A stretch of 64,000 nucleotides of DNA from Dyadobacter sp. 676 (GCF_040448675.1 NZ_CP159289.1:6369001-6433000); one strand, 5' to 3'; shown: positions 8,524 through 18,184, counted from the stretch's first letter. Notes: generated by a model from the letters alone, not told the origin. Numbers and translations: made by a program.

Positions 8524-9351
8524 ATGTCAAAAACTATTTTTATTACCGGCGCTTCCAAGGGATTCGGCCGTATATGGACCGAGGCTTTTTTGAAAAGAGG
8601 GGATAAAGTTGCCGCCACCGCCCGCAACATCGAAACGCTGAAAGACCTCGCAGCGCAATACCCCGATACCCTGCTTCCGATCCGGCTCGATGTGAACGAT
8701 CGCGCCGCGAGCTTCGCAGCCGTAAACCAGGCCCATGCGCATTTCGGCAGCCTCGACGTCGTGATCAACAATGCCGGTTACGGACTGTTCGGGACCATCG
8801 AGGAAACCAGCGAACAGGAGGCCCGTGACCAGATCGAAACGAACCTGTTCGGTTTGCTTTGGGTAACGCAGGCAGCGATTCCTGTAATGCGTGCGCAGGG
8901 CGGTGGCCATATTCTTCAGGTGTCGAGCGTACTCGGCGTGGCTACGTTGCCGGTGCTTGGCCTTTACAATGCCTCCAAGTGGGCTGTGGAAGGGCTTAGC
9001 GAAACGCTGGCTTCGGAGGTAAAAGACTTCGGCATTAAAGTGACGCTTGTCGAACCCAACGGCTTCTCGACCGATTGGGGCGGCGCTTCGGCCATCCACA
9101 GCGAACCGATCGCATTGTACGACGGTATTAAAGAAGCCCTTTACGCCGGACTGACGCCCGACACGATCGGTAAGCCCGAAGCGACCGCGGACGCGATTCT
9201 GAAAGTCGTAGACGAAGAAAACCCGCCGCTGCGAATTTTCCTCGGCAAAGTCGGGTTTCCATGGTTGAGCCAGGTATACGCCGACCGCCTTGCGACCTGG
9301 GAGGAGTGGAAAGAGGTAGCGGATGCCGCCCATGGTCATGCGGCAGTCTGA
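8524..9351 (+). CDS. Short-chain dehydrogenase/reductase
   Basis: A 275-residue classical SDR, a cytoplasmic NAD(P)-dependent oxidoreductase. The Rossmann glycine motif TGASKGFG is at the N-terminus, NNAGYG follows near residue 80, Ser near 140 (VSSVLG) and the catalytic YNASK near 155. The residue after the second strand region (TARN) suggests NADP. The ATG at 8524 is preferred to the upstream TTG at 8515. It is divergent from the AraC gene 7590-8363 and followed closely by another AraC gene, so it is probably the enzyme controlled by one or both. Confidence 0.9.
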   Translation: MSKTIFITGASKGFGRIWTEAFLKRGDKVAATARNIETLKDLAAQYPDTLLPIRLDVNDRAASFAAVNQAHAHFGSLDVVINNAGYGLFGTIEETSEQEARDQIETNLFGLLWVTQAAIPVMRAQGGGHILQVSSVLGVATLPVLGLYNASKWAVEGLSETLASEVKDFGIKVTLVEPNGFSTDWGGASAIHSEPIALYDGIKEALYAGLTPDTIGKPEATADAILKVVDEENPPLRIFLGKVGFPWLSQVYADRLATWEEWKEVADAAHGHAAV

Positions 9352-9422
9352 TTTTCAGGTATATTTTCATAGAATTGGAATCTGCGCCCGCTAAAAGGCG
9401 CAGATTTAACCGTTTAGACATC

Positions 9423-10340
9423 ATGGAACATTATAAAAGCATCAGCGAGCTGCACCGCGCCAGCAACCTGCCCGGCCCCGAAAACCCGATGGTCAGCTTG
9501 TTTACCTGCGATCAGCTGCGGAGTTGCACCATCGGCCGCCGCGAGTTTACGACGGACTTTTATATGATTGCATTCAAGAAGATCAGGGCAGGCCATGTGC
9601 TTTACGGGCGTACCAAATACGATCATGAAAGTGGTTCGATGCTTTTTACAAAACCCCGGCAAGTGATCGAGATGGACAATATCGAACTGGAAGAGAGGGG
9701 TTTTATCCTTTATGTGCACGAAGATTTCCTGAACGGCCACCCGTTGCATTCGGAAATCCGGAAATACGGTTTTTTCGACTACGAGGCCAATGAGGCATTG
9801 CATTTGTCGGAGCGCGAGGAGCAGATCATCTGGGACCTTTTCTCGCGCATTCAGAACGAATATTACAATAATACCGACGAATACAGCCGCGACATCATGC
9901 TCACGCACCTGGACTCGATGCTGAAATATTCGCAGCGTTTCTACAAACGCCAGTTCATCAACCGCACGCAGTTGTCGGGCACGACGGTGTCGCGTTTTAA
10001 TGAAAGTCTCGCCCGGTATTTCGAGAATGGCAGTTTTCAGGAAAAAGGATTGCCGTCCGTCAAGCTCATGGCCGACATGCTCAATACGTCGCCCCGGTAT
10101 CTGAGTGATTTGCTCAAACAGGAGACCGGCAAGACCGCTATCGAGCTGATCCATATTTTCCTGGTTTCCGAGGCCAAAAACATACTACTGAGCTCCGACA
10201 AGACCGTTGCCGAAACCGCATATTTGCTTGGCTTCGAAAATCCGCCCTATTTTTCGAGGTTGTTCAAAAAAGAAACCGGTTTCAGTCCGAACGAATATAA
10301 AAAGCGGGTAGAATTTTCCACCCGGCCGGGTGTCGCTTGA
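9423..10340 (+). CDS. AraC-family transcriptional regulator
   Basis: 305 residues. The N-terminal part (about 1-180) is a cupin-like domain (SGSMLFTKPRQVIEMDN) followed by helices; the C-terminal 100 residues hold the two AraC helix-turn-helices: VKLMADMLNTSPRYLSDLLKQETGKT and VAETAYLLGFENPPYFSRLFKKETGFSPNEYK. The frame is open well upstream, but MEHYKSISELHRASN at 9423 is the natural start, leaving 71 bases after the SDR gene. Same strand as the SDR, possibly co-transcribed with it. Confidence 0.9.
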   Translation: MEHYKSISELHRASNLPGPENPMVSLFTCDQLRSCTIGRREFTTDFYMIAFKKIRAGHVLYGRTKYDHESGSMLFTKPRQVIEMDNIELEERGFILYVHEDFLNGHPLHSEIRKYGFFDYEANEALHLSEREEQIIWDLFSRIQNEYYNNTDEYSRDIMLTHLDSMLKYSQRFYKRQFINRTQLSGTTVSRFNESLARYFENGSFQEKGLPSVKLMADMLNTSPRYLSDLLKQETGKTAIELIHIFLVSEAKNILLSSDKTVAETAYLLGFENPPYFSRLFKKETGFSPNEYKKRVEFSTRPGVA

Positions 10341-10521
10341 CTTTCGGGGAATGCGGGCGCCCGGCGGCTGTCCGTCGACGGTCCCACGCCGTTGCCGAAA
10401 CGGCACAGGTAAAATTTTTACCCGGAAAATAGCAAATGACACTCCCGTAACGTTGTAATAGCTGATTTGTGGATCAAATTCGCTTATTTGGTCGGTTTAT
10501 TGGACGTTACTCTGGAAATAC

Positions 10522-12825
10522 ATGATTCAATTGAAACCCGGGAAATACCGGCGTAGCATTCTCTTCCTATGGCGCGCATTGGGCATCGGGCTGGCCCTGC
10601 TGATCTTCTACATTGCCGCGGTTAACTACAATTTTCTTGGTCTTTTCGGCGGTATGCCGGACCTGGTCGCATTGGAAAACCCGAAAAGCGAGCTGGCCTC
10701 CGAGCTGATCTCGGAAGACGGCAAGTCGCTGGGCAAATACCATTTCGAAAACCGTTCGCCGGTCGAGATTTCCGAAATTTCACCGAACCTGATCAATGCA
10801 TTGCTGGCGACCGAGGATACCCGGTTCATCAGCCATTCAGGAATCGACCCCCGAAGCCTTTTGCGTGTAGCGAAGGGGATTATTACGGGTAATTCAAGCT
10901 CAGGTGGCGGCAGTACGCTTACGCAGCAGGTGGCGAAAAACCTTTTCAATACGCGTTCGGAAGAGTTTGAAGGAGTGCTGGGCAAAATACCGGTCGTGCG
11001 AATTGTAATTGCCAAAACCAAGGAGTGGATACTCTCCATCATTCTGGAAAGAAAGTATACCAAGCAGGAGATCATGCAGATGTACCTGAACACGGTCTCA
11101 TTCGGGAACAACGCGTATGGTATCAAAGTGGCCGCGAAAACGTATTTCAACGCCGATGTGTCGGAGCTGGACATACCGCAGTCGGCATTGCTGGTGGGCA
11201 TGCTGCAAAACCCGACGATCTACAACCCCGTGCGGTTTCCACAGAACGCCACCTATCGCCGCAATACCGTACTGGCCCAGATGGCCAAATACGATTACCT
11301 TACCGACGATGATTTCAATTCCCTGAAAGAAAAACCGCTGGGCCTGGAATTCGCAATGGAAACCCACGCCAACGGGCCGGCTCCGTACTTCTGGGAATCG
11401 ATGCGCGGCTACCTGAAAGCCTGGGTAAAAATGTATAACGAGGAAAACGGCACCGACCTGAACCTCTATACGAGCGGTTTGCGTATTTACACGACCATCG
11501 ACTCGCGGATGCAGTCGTATATGGAAGACGCGCTCACCCGCCACATGAAGGAACAGCAAAAGATCTTCAACGATCACTGGAAAGGCCGCAATCCGTGGAT
11601 CGACGAGAACGGAAGGGAAATTCCGGGCTTTATCGAGACGGCCGTCCGCAGGTTGCCGTATTTCAATGTGCTGAAAAACAAACTCGGGGAGGAAGAGGCG
11701 TGGAAAGTGATGCGGAAGCCGTATAAAATGAAGGTGTTCTCCTGGGACGGTGAAAAAGAAGTGACGATGAGCCCTATCGACTCGATCAGATACTATAAAC
11801 GTTTCCTGCGGGCAGGCATGATGGCCATGGACCCGCGCAACGGGCACGTGAAAGCATGGGTTGGCGGCATCAATTTCAAATACTTCCAGTACGACCACGT
11901 GAAGCAGGGAAAAAGACAGCCGGGCTCCACATTCAAGCCGTTCGTTTACACGGCCGGGCTGGACAAAAATTTCATCACGCCCTGCGAAAAGATCATGGAC
12001 TCGCCGGTAACATTCCAGGCGGGGATCGACGACGTAATGGAGGATTATACGCCTAAAAATTCCAACGGCGTCTATTCCGAACAGCCGCTGTCCCTGCGTC
12101 AGGCGTTGGGAAAATCGGTGAATTCGGTCACTGCCAATATCATGAAGATGGTGAAGGCCAATACCGTCGTGGACTATGCGCACAAGCTTGGCATCACGAG
12201 CGAGCTGCCCGCAACGCCGGCGTTGTGCCTGGGGACCGGCGACGTGTCGATTTACGAAATGGTGTCGGCCTACTCCTCGTTTGCCAACGGCGGGTACAAA
12301 GTTATGCCCATGACGATCCTGCGGATCGAAGACCGGCACGGCAAACTTCTGGCCGAGTTCCACGAGCAGCAAAGTCAGGAGCTGAGCGAAACAATGGCCT
12401 ATAATATGCTGTACCTCATGCGGGGTGCGGTAGAAGACCCTGGCGGTACGGCGGGCCGGTTGCGGCAATACGGTGTTACCGAAGGCAACGAGATCGCCGC
12501 AAAAACGGGCACGTCCCAAAATCATTCCGACGGCTGGTTTATGGGGATGACGCACAACCTGGTGGCGGGTGTCTGGGTTGGGGGCGAGGACCGCAGCATT
12601 CATTACCGTACGCTCGCGCTCGGGCAGGGCGGACGCGTGGCCATGCCTGCCTGGGGAGCTTTCATGCAGAAAGTTTACAACGACCAGACGCTCATTCATT
12701 ACCGGAAAGGCGCTTTCACACGACCGGAAGGCTATGCGGGCGAGTGCGCCACCGATTCTACGGTCGTTTCGGACGAAATATACACGCCACCGGCGAAGTC
12801 GGATGACGAAGGTGTATTATTTTAA
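10522..12825 (+). CDS. Class A penicillin-binding protein (PBP1a-like peptidoglycan glycosyltransferase/transpeptidase)
   Basis: A 767-residue bifunctional cell-wall synthase anchored by one N-terminal membrane segment (about 12-35). The GT51 glycosyltransferase domain has catalytic Glu98 (ATEDTRFISHSGID), GGSTLTQQVAKNLF and ERKYTKQEIMQMYLNTVSFG. The transpeptidase domain has the acyl-serine motif GSTFK (Ser469, Lys472), SVNS for SxN, and KTGTSQ (661-666). All catalytic motifs are intact, so it should polymerise and cross-link glycan strands in the periplasm. An insert of about 100 residues between the two domains (about 330-440) is common in Bacteroidetes members. It appears to be a single-gene unit. 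Confidence 0.95.
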   Translation: MIQLKPGKYRRSILFLWRALGIGLALLIFYIAAVNYNFLGLFGGMPDLVALENPKSELASELISEDGKSLGKYHFENRSPVEISEISPNLINALLATEDTRFISHSGIDPRSLLRVAKGIITGNSSSGGGSTLTQQVAKNLFNTRSEEFEGVLGKIPVVRIVIAKTKEWILSIILERKYTKQEIMQMYLNTVSFGNNAYGIKVAAKTYFNADVSELDIPQSALLVGMLQNPTIYNPVRFPQNATYRRNTVLAQMAKYDYLTDDDFNSLKEKPLGLEFAMETHANGPAPYFWESMRGYLKAWVKMYNEENGTDLNLYTSGLRIYTTIDSRMQSYMEDALTRHMKEQQKIFNDHWKGRNPWIDENGREIPGFIETAVRRLPYFNVLKNKLGEEEAWKVMRKPYKMKVFSWDGEKEVTMSPIDSIRYYKRFLRAGMMAMDPRNGHVKAWVGGINFKYFQYDHVKQGKRQPGSTFKPFVYTAGLDKNFITPCEKIMDSPVTFQAGIDDVMEDYTPKNSNGVYSEQPLSLRQALGKSVNSVTANIMKMVKANTVVDYAHKLGITSELPATPALCLGTGDVSIYEMVSAYSSFANGGYKVMPMTILRIEDRHGKLLAEFHEQQSQELSETMAYNMLYLMRGAVEDPGGTAGRLRQYGVTEGNEIAAKTGTSQNHSDGWFMGMTHNLVAGVWVGGEDRSIHYRTLALGQGGRVAMPAWGAFMQKVYNDQTLIHYRKGAFTRPEGYAGECATDSTVVSDEIYTPPAKSDDEGVLF

Positions 12826-12933
12826 GAAGATATTCCTTTCGGTCAAAATGCGGCGAGTGGTTTGACAAATCGCTCCGGCAGGGTTAGCTTTATATGGTAA
12901 ATCGCGTTCCGTGCCTAAACCTGTCGGTGACAA

Positions 12934-13968
12934 TTGAAAAATCCTTCGCAATGGAAATGGTTCCGTCCGCTCGTGATCCTCGTGTGGGCAGCGCTGCTGA
13001 ACCTTTTTCTTGTCCAGAAATTTGTCGGAAGTAACTGGAAAAGCCTCACTATCACCATGGCATGGCTGGGTTGTGCGCTGGTTACCTGGCAATCGATGGC
13101 ACTCTGGAGCGAAAAATGGCGGGCGAAGTATCCCGATATGATGCAAACCCGCAAAAGGATCATCGGCACATTCACCGGTTACCTGGTCATCGAAGTGCTG
13201 AGTCAGGTTTTCTTCTTTTTGCTGATGTATTTCGCCCGGTGGGATTGGGAGGTCTTTACATTGAGGGAATACAGCATCTATATCACGCTCTGTGTGGTTA
13301 CGCTTTTCTCGGTAGGCGCGATCTACGAGCTGATTTATTCGCTGAGCCAGTATGGCATGGCATTGCAGGAGGAGGAGGCGATCAAGAAAGAATCCCTGCA
13401 AAATCAGTTCGATAACCTTAAAAATCAGGTCAATCCGCATTTTTTATTCAACAGCCTCAACTCCCTTTCCGCCCTGATCGAGGAAGACCGTGTCCGGGCG
13501 AGCGCATTCCTGGATGAGCTTTCGAGCGTTTACCGCTACCTCCTGCACGACAGCGGGAACGGACTGGTGTCGCTCAAAAGTGAAAGCGAATTTATCCGCT
13601 CCTACCTTTTTCTTACCACCACGCGGTACGGCGCGGCGATTGAGGTGGAGGTGGATATCGACGAGAGTTGTACCCATTGCATGCTGCCGATGCTGACCTT
13701 GCAAACGCTGGTCGACAATGCGGTCCGTAATAATGTGGTTATGAAACAAAGACCGCTGAAACTGTCGATCGTCGCACGGGGCAGACATCTGGAGGTCAGC
13801 AATTCGATCCAGCCTAAAAGTCCGGGTACGGCCCGGGAAAGCCTGGAAGCATTGCTGACGCGCTTTCGTGACCTGAAACTGGAAGAACCTTTGCTTTTTG
13901 ACGACGGGGATACGTTCACCGTCCGGATACCCGTCGGAACACCCCGTAATCAATTCGAAACCACGTGA
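12934..13968 (+). CDS. LytS/YehU-type sensor histidine kinase with degenerate ATPase part
   Basis: 344 residues with four predicted membrane helices (about 10-30, 35-52, 72-95, 107-130) and no extracellular sensor domain, then the His_kinase segment with NQVNPHFLFNSLNSLS (His169). The N box reads LVDNAVRNNV. The glycine-rich ATP-lid motif normally present in this family (SGxGLxNIxxRY) is replaced by PGTARESLEALLTRFRDL, so ATP binding or kinase activity may be lost. Translation probably starts at TTG 12934: a stop lies two codons upstream and no in-frame ATG gives the first helix. It overlaps the next kinase gene by four bases (GTGA). Confidence 0.85.
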   Translation: MKNPSQWKWFRPLVILVWAALLNLFLVQKFVGSNWKSLTITMAWLGCALVTWQSMALWSEKWRAKYPDMMQTRKRIIGTFTGYLVIEVLSQVFFFLLMYFARWDWEVFTLREYSIYITLCVVTLFSVGAIYELIYSLSQYGMALQEEEAIKKESLQNQFDNLKNQVNPHFLFNSLNSLSALIEEDRVRASAFLDELSSVYRYLLHDSGNGLVSLKSESEFIRSYLFLTTTRYGAAIEVEVDIDESCTHCMLPMLTLQTLVDNAVRNNVVMKQRPLKLSIVARGRHLEVSNSIQPKSPGTARESLEALLTRFRDLKLEEPLLFDDGDTFTVRIPVGTPRNQFETT

Positions 13969-15006
13969 AGCTGGTAACCTACACCAAACAGGACATCTGG
14001 ATCGCCCTTTCGCTGCTGCCGGTATATATTCTATTAATGAATTATCTGGCGGTTGGGGATATTTATTTTTCGAATATCGGTGTTTTTGCGAAAACTACCG
14101 TCATTTCATCGGTCGTATTCAGTTTGGCGTATCAGTTCATTCATGCCCGGATCGGTTTCTGGTTTCGCAAGCGTTATTCGCATTTCAAGCAGACGCCGAA
14201 GCGGATGTTGCTCATGATTCCGGCGCATATTGTTTGTAATGTATTGATCATAAGTGTATTGTTCTTTGGTTATGCGGCTTTTAATTTCCCCGGTTACGCC
14301 TTCGACCGCACGAGCTACGAATGGGCCCTGGGGCTGGGCGCGCTGATGAATATCGTGGTCACGTGTATACATGAGGGCGTGTACGCATTCGAGCTGTGGC
14401 AGCAAAAGTTGCTGGAAACCGAAAAACTGCGGAAAGCGAATTTGCAAAGCCAGTTCGAAAGTCTGGAAGCAGCAGATCAACCCGCATTTCCTTTTTAATT
14501 GCCTTAACTCGCTCTCGTCGCTCATCGAGGAGGACCCGGACCTCGCCACGCAGTTTATCGACGAAATGAGCAATGTGTACCGTTACCTGCTCCGGAGTAA
14601 TGAATCGGAGCTTACGACGCTGGAAGCGGAACTGAGGTTTGCCGGCTCCTATTTTCACCTGCTCAGCACGCGCTACGGCGCCAACCTCCGGCTGGAAGAG
14701 GAAATCGACCCTGCCTATCGCGATTATATGCTGCCGCCGCTGACGCTCCAGTTATTGATGGAAAATGTAGTGAAACACAATGTGATAATGCCCCGGCAGC
14801 CGCTCTACATCCGATTGAACACGACTGCCGACGGTAGGTTGGTGGTGTCGAATAACCTTCAGAGACGTCAGGTATCGGTACCTTCGAGCCGGATCGGCCT
14901 TGCAAACATTGCCACAAAGTATAACCTGCTCGGGCAGGGGGAAATCAGCATCGAGGAGAATCCGCAGACTTTCTCGGTGAGCCTGCCCCTGCTGACATCG
15001 GCCTAA
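13965..15006 (+). CDS. LytS/YehU-type sensor histidine kinase (frame broken by one extra G)
   Basis: Joined product of about 346 residues: four membrane helices (first 125 residues), a linker, then INPHFLFNCLNSLSSLIEEDP with the phospho-acceptor His near residue 173, the N box LLMENVVKHNV and an intact SRIGLANIATKYNLL lid motif. The frame changes inside the H-box: CTGGAAGCAGCAG at 14463 should read CTG AAG CAG CAG, so one G at 14465/14466 is surplus. The family alignment with the preceding kinase (LKNQVNPHF) fixes the position. GTG start overlapping the stop of the first kinase implies translational coupling and possibly a heterodimer. Partners are probably the LytTR regulators at 15982 and 16977. 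Confidence 0.8.
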
Positions 15007-15669
15007 TTTTCGGGCAGCTTCGCTAGCTTTTTCCTTGAATTTACCGACCATTTACCCGTGTGGGCGATTTCGTGCACGGCCTCCTGAACCATATCCGATA
15101 TTTCGGAAGGCGGAAATTCGTTTCCGAAGTCGGCGGCGTCGACCTTTTTTAGCTGCCAGGAAACTCATCAGTTCAGGCAATGCGTAGTGGCTTGTCACAA
15201 TAGCTTGCGGCTCGAAAACGGGTGAGGAGGCGGAGGTACGGTTCTGATTAACGGAATACGCCATCAGATAGCACGACATGGTGCTGGCTTCCGGTACTTT
15301 TATCCGTATTTCTTTGATCAGTAATGCATTAGGTAGCTGTTCGTCTTCGGAAACAAAGATTGTTCCGGCCGGCAATGTCACCGTAACGGATTCGCCCGTG
15401 GCGTTCGAAAGCCGGAGGCAAAAATGCAGCGGCCCGCTGCCGTAAATCTGTTTGCGGGCGATGGCTTCGTCGGCATAATGCGGGGACCGATGCGGCTTGC
15501 CGCTCATGCCGATACCCGCCGGAAAGTCGAGTTTCGTACCTTCGGGCCGTTGCTGTGAGCTGCCGAAGCCGGGTGCCGAGGATTTGACATCATCGGCCAC
15601 CGGCGCCGACTCGATGCAGCCGTAAAGTGCGGCCGCCAACATGAAAAGCAGAATGTAGTGCTTTTTCAT
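15003..15669 (-). CDS. Lipoprotein of unknown function (frame broken in a run of A)
   Basis: A lipoprotein signal with lipobox LYGC (Cys18) starts at 15669. The mature region has a beta-strand-rich stretch (SGPLHFCLRLSNATGESVTVTLPAGTIF) that looks like a sandwich domain binding or presenting a surface. Near residue 170 the frame breaks at A6 (15145-15150): read with five A, the protein continues AAKKVDAADFGNEFPPSEISDMVQEAVHEIAHTGKW and stops at 15003, tail-to-tail with the kinase gene (4-base overlap). Read as given it ends at 15052 with an unnatural Arg-rich tail. About 221 residues when joined. It sits between the LytS and LytTR genes on the opposite strand. Confidence 0.65.
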
Positions 15670-15981
15670 ATCGATAAATATTTGATTTTCATGGCTAACA
15701 GAACTTGCAATCGTTACCCGAAATTAACGAGGGGTACCCGCACGGCCATCCGCATTGAGCATCAAACGGGACAACCGGGCTATGAAACGTGCAACGCGGC
15801 GCATGGACCGTCATAAATCCGCGTTTTTCGCTTCGGGCCGTGTTTTTAGCTCCCCGGGCGTTTCATCACCGGTATTTACCGTTTCATGGCCCGTTTATGC
15901 GATTCCGTTTCCCACGGCCTTCGGGAATTGGTTAATTTGGCCTAAATTTTGGCTTTCAATTGGAACAGCAAAAACCGGTTT
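15670..15981. other. Divergent intergenic region before the LytTR regulator
   Basis: About 310 bases with no credible gene. It contains two direct copies of CGTTTCAT 21 bases apart (listed separately) and an inverted copy ATGAAACG at 15782-15789. No terminator hairpin or exact TAnnTTTG was seen. Confidence 0.5.
15859..15887 (+). repeat. Direct repeat CGTTTCAT x2, candidate LytTR-binding site
   Basis: CGTTTCAT at 15859-15866 and 15880-15887; start-to-start distance 21 bases. The longer context matches as CGTTTCATnnCC. LytTR domains (AgrA, ComE types) bind two direct repeats of about 9 bp spaced by one helical turn, about 21 bp apart, so this fits autoregulation of the regulator gene 95 bases downstream. 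Confidence 0.45.
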
Positions 15982-16773
15982 ATGAAGGTATTATTGATAG
16001 AAGACGAGGATCTGGCCGTGAGAAAACTCTCCAAACTACTGATGGAAATAGACGGAAACATAGAAATCGTGGGGAAAGCAGCGAGTGTGCAGGAGTCGGT
16101 TAATTTTTTGAAGGAAAGTGAAGCCCCCGACCTGATACTGATGGACATCGAGCTGGCCGACGGACAAAGTTTCGAGATTTTTGATCAGGTGAAAGTAGAA
16201 TCTCCCGTGATATTTACCACGTCGTATGACGAATACGCGCTCAGGGCATTCAAAGTGAATAGTATCGACTACCTTCTGAAACCCATTAAAAGGCAGGAAC
16301 TGGAAGCCAGTCTGGCAAAATACAACCGTCTGGCGAGGAATACCGAAAGCGAAAATGTGAAAAATGCGAATCTCGACCGCGATGCTATCGATTCGCTGGT
16401 GAAACAGTTGCGGCAGCAAATGCAGCCTTCGGATTATCGCAAGCGTTTCCTGGTAAAACACTTGCAGCAATGGGTGCCGGTGGAGGTAGGCGATATCGCC
16501 TATTTTTATTCTGAAGAGGGGACCAGTTTGTTCAAAACGAAGAACAACCAGAAATTTCCGGTCGACTATACGCTCGACGAATTGGAAAAAATGCTGGACC
16601 CCAACAGTTTTTTCCGCGCCAACCGCCAGTTCATTATCAGTGTGCATTGCGTGCAGCAAATCAATCCTTACTTCAATAACAAAATTAAACTGACGCTCAC
16701 GCCGATGCCGGAAAGCGAGGTGATCATCAGTCGCGAGAAGGCAATGGACTTTAAAAAATGGCTGGGCAAATAG
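15982..16773 (+). CDS. LytTR-family response regulator
   Basis: 263 residues: a receiver domain (about 1-120) with the acidic pair EDE at 7-9 and phospho-acceptor Asp55 (LILMDIELADG), conserved Thr (IFTTSYDEYALRAF) and Lys (LLKPI), then a LytTR DNA-binding domain (about 160-263) with VEVGDIAYFYSEEGTSLF and FFRANRQFIISVHCVQQI. The start at 15982 (MKVLLIEDED) is preferred to the upstream frame extension. It is the nearest intact regulator to the two LytS kinases and probably their output. The 21-bp direct repeats upstream may be its own target. Confidence 0.9.
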   Translation: MKVLLIEDEDLAVRKLSKLLMEIDGNIEIVGKAASVQESVNFLKESEAPDLILMDIELADGQSFEIFDQVKVESPVIFTTSYDEYALRAFKVNSIDYLLKPIKRQELEASLAKYNRLARNTESENVKNANLDRDAIDSLVKQLRQQMQPSDYRKRFLVKHLQQWVPVEVGDIAYFYSEEGTSLFKTKNNQKFPVDYTLDELEKMLDPNSFFRANRQFIISVHCVQQINPYFNNKIKLTLTPMPESEVIISREKAMDFKKWLGK

Positions 16774-16976
16774 TGCCGGATGTGCAATGAAGCGGCCTGC
16801 GGGAGCCGGGCGTTGCACATTTCCGGAATTATTTCGAACTTGACCGCCTTCATACTCAACCCGCTTCCTGCCATTACTTCGCCCCGGTCGGCCAGGCGCT
16901 TGCCCGTCCCGTCCGACGTATCCCGCCCGTATCGGGTTATACTCTTGAAGTACAGTCATTTGGCCGGATTGCTTTT

Positions 16977-17714
16977 ATGAACAAAATCAAATGTTTGATT
17001 ATCGATGACGAGCCGCATGCGGCAAGCATTCTCGAAGCGTACATCAGTGAGCTGGAATCACTGGAACTGGTGGGGGTATTCTATCATGCCGTCGATGCGC
17101 TGATGTACCTTCAAAGGCACAAAATCGACCTGCTTTTTCTTGATGTAATGCTGCCGAAAGTGACGGGCGACGCGTTCCTGCGCTTGCTGCCCGCCCGGCC
17201 GAAGGTTATTTTCCTCAGCAACAAACGAAAACGCTGGTCACGGGGAGGCGACGATCACATTCTTGACCTGCTGGTAAAGCCGGTCGCCTTCGAGGCTTTT
17301 CTCGAAGGCATCGAACGATATTACGCGACGGTCCCCCCGCTGACGCGGCGGGCCATTCAGTCGAAGGCTAAAAAGGCTTCTCGTAACAGGGGACCGTTTA
17401 TCTACCTGTTTTCGGGCAAGGTCACGGTAAAGATATTTCTCGATGAAGTGCTCTACATCGAGGGGGTGAAGAACTATGTAAAATTCAGAACGACCGAAAG
17501 GGAGATCGTGGTTCACCAGGGCATGACGGCAATCGAATCGCGGATGGCGGAACATGGTTTCATGCGTATACACCGTTCCCTGATTGTGGCGACCGACAAA
17601 ATTACGGCATTCGGGGATACGACCATTGAAATAGGCGCACATATCCTGCCTGTGAGCGCGCCTTACCGGGAGAAAGTACAGCGGCTCTCCCGCGCGGCGG
17701 CAGAAAACGTATAG
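16977..17714 (+). CDS. LytTR-family response regulator
   Basis: 245 residues: a receiver with Asp56 (LLFLDVMLPK), but the segment after the third strand reads FLSNKRKRWSRGGDDHILDLLVKP in place of the usual FTTAYxEYAxxAFxxxxxDYLLKP. The conserved Thr is a Ser and the alpha4 face is basic and glycine-rich, so signalling geometry may differ. A LytTR domain follows (about 135-240) with VKIFLDEVLYIEGVKNYV and GFMRIHRSLIVATDKI. ATG at 16977; a separate transcript from the preceding regulator is likely, as 203 bases separate them. It may pair with the second LytS kinase. Confidence 0.88.
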   Translation: MNKIKCLIIDDEPHAASILEAYISELESLELVGVFYHAVDALMYLQRHKIDLLFLDVMLPKVTGDAFLRLLPARPKVIFLSNKRKRWSRGGDDHILDLLVKPVAFEAFLEGIERYYATVPPLTRRAIQSKAKKASRNRGPFIYLFSGKVTVKIFLDEVLYIEGVKNYVKFRTTEREIVVHQGMTAIESRMAEHGFMRIHRSLIVATDKITAFGDTTIEIGAHILPVSAPYREKVQRLSRAAAENV

Positions 17715-17796
17715 TATAAAATTGGTAACGTATAGTATTGCATTGAGAAAAGTTAGTTGTATTTTGAAAGCCTAATCCAATCTTTTCAAAATACAT

Positions 17797-18132
17797 ATGG
17801 GAAAATTTGTAATTTCAAAAAGGGCCAGCGGAGAGTTTCAGTTTAACCTCAAAGCCGGAAATGGCCAGGTAATCCTCGGCAGTGAAGGTTATACAACGAA
17901 GGCCGCTTGCGTGAATGGAATCGAATCGGTGAAGAAAAATGCACAGGACGACGCCCGTTTCGAGCGCCTCACATCAAAGAACAACAAGTATTATTTCGTT
18001 TTGAAGGCGACGAACGGACAGGCGATCGGCAACAGCGAAATGTACGAAAGCGTAGCAAGCCGTGACAACGGTATCGAATCTGTGAAAAAGAATGCGCCCG
18101 AGGCGGAGGTGGACGATCAAACGGCTGCCTGA
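17797..18132 (+). CDS. YegP/DUF1508-family protein, two tandem repeats
   Basis: 111 residues made of two copies of the DUF1508 unit: GKFVISKRASGEFQFNLKAGNGQVI (about 2-55) and KYYFVLKATNGQAIGNSEMYES (about 60-105), each ending in NGIESVKKNA. This is the duplicated ferredoxin-like fold seen in E. coli YegP; the cellular role is unknown. It has an acidic tail and is cytoplasmic. It is followed by a strong terminator 15 bases after the stop, so it is the last or only gene of its transcript. Confidence 0.9.
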   Translation: MGKFVISKRASGEFQFNLKAGNGQVILGSEGYTTKAACVNGIESVKKNAQDDARFERLTSKNNKYYFVLKATNGQAIGNSEMYESVASRDNGIESVKKNAPEAEVDDQTAA

Positions 18133-18146
18133 TTCTCGTGATATCC

Positions 18147-18184
18147 AAAAAAGCGCAGGGCAACCGTTGTCCTGCGCTTTTTTT
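18147..18184 (+). terminator. Intrinsic terminator after yegP-like gene
   Basis: Stem AAAGCGCAGG / CCTGCGCTTT with an 11-base loop and a T7 tract on the plus strand; flanking A6 on the left makes it usable from both sides. Confidence 0.88.

Noticed and set aside
11098..12699. Open frame of 533 codons antisense to the penicillin-binding protein
   Set aside because: The His/Arg-rich composition is typical of a shadow frame opposite a strongly coding gene.
16776..16826. Inverted repeat after the first LytTR regulator (ATGTGCAA / TTGCACAT, interrupted CCGGA / TCCGG)
   Set aside because: The loop is long and no T tract follows; it could be a weak operator or chance, not a supported terminator.
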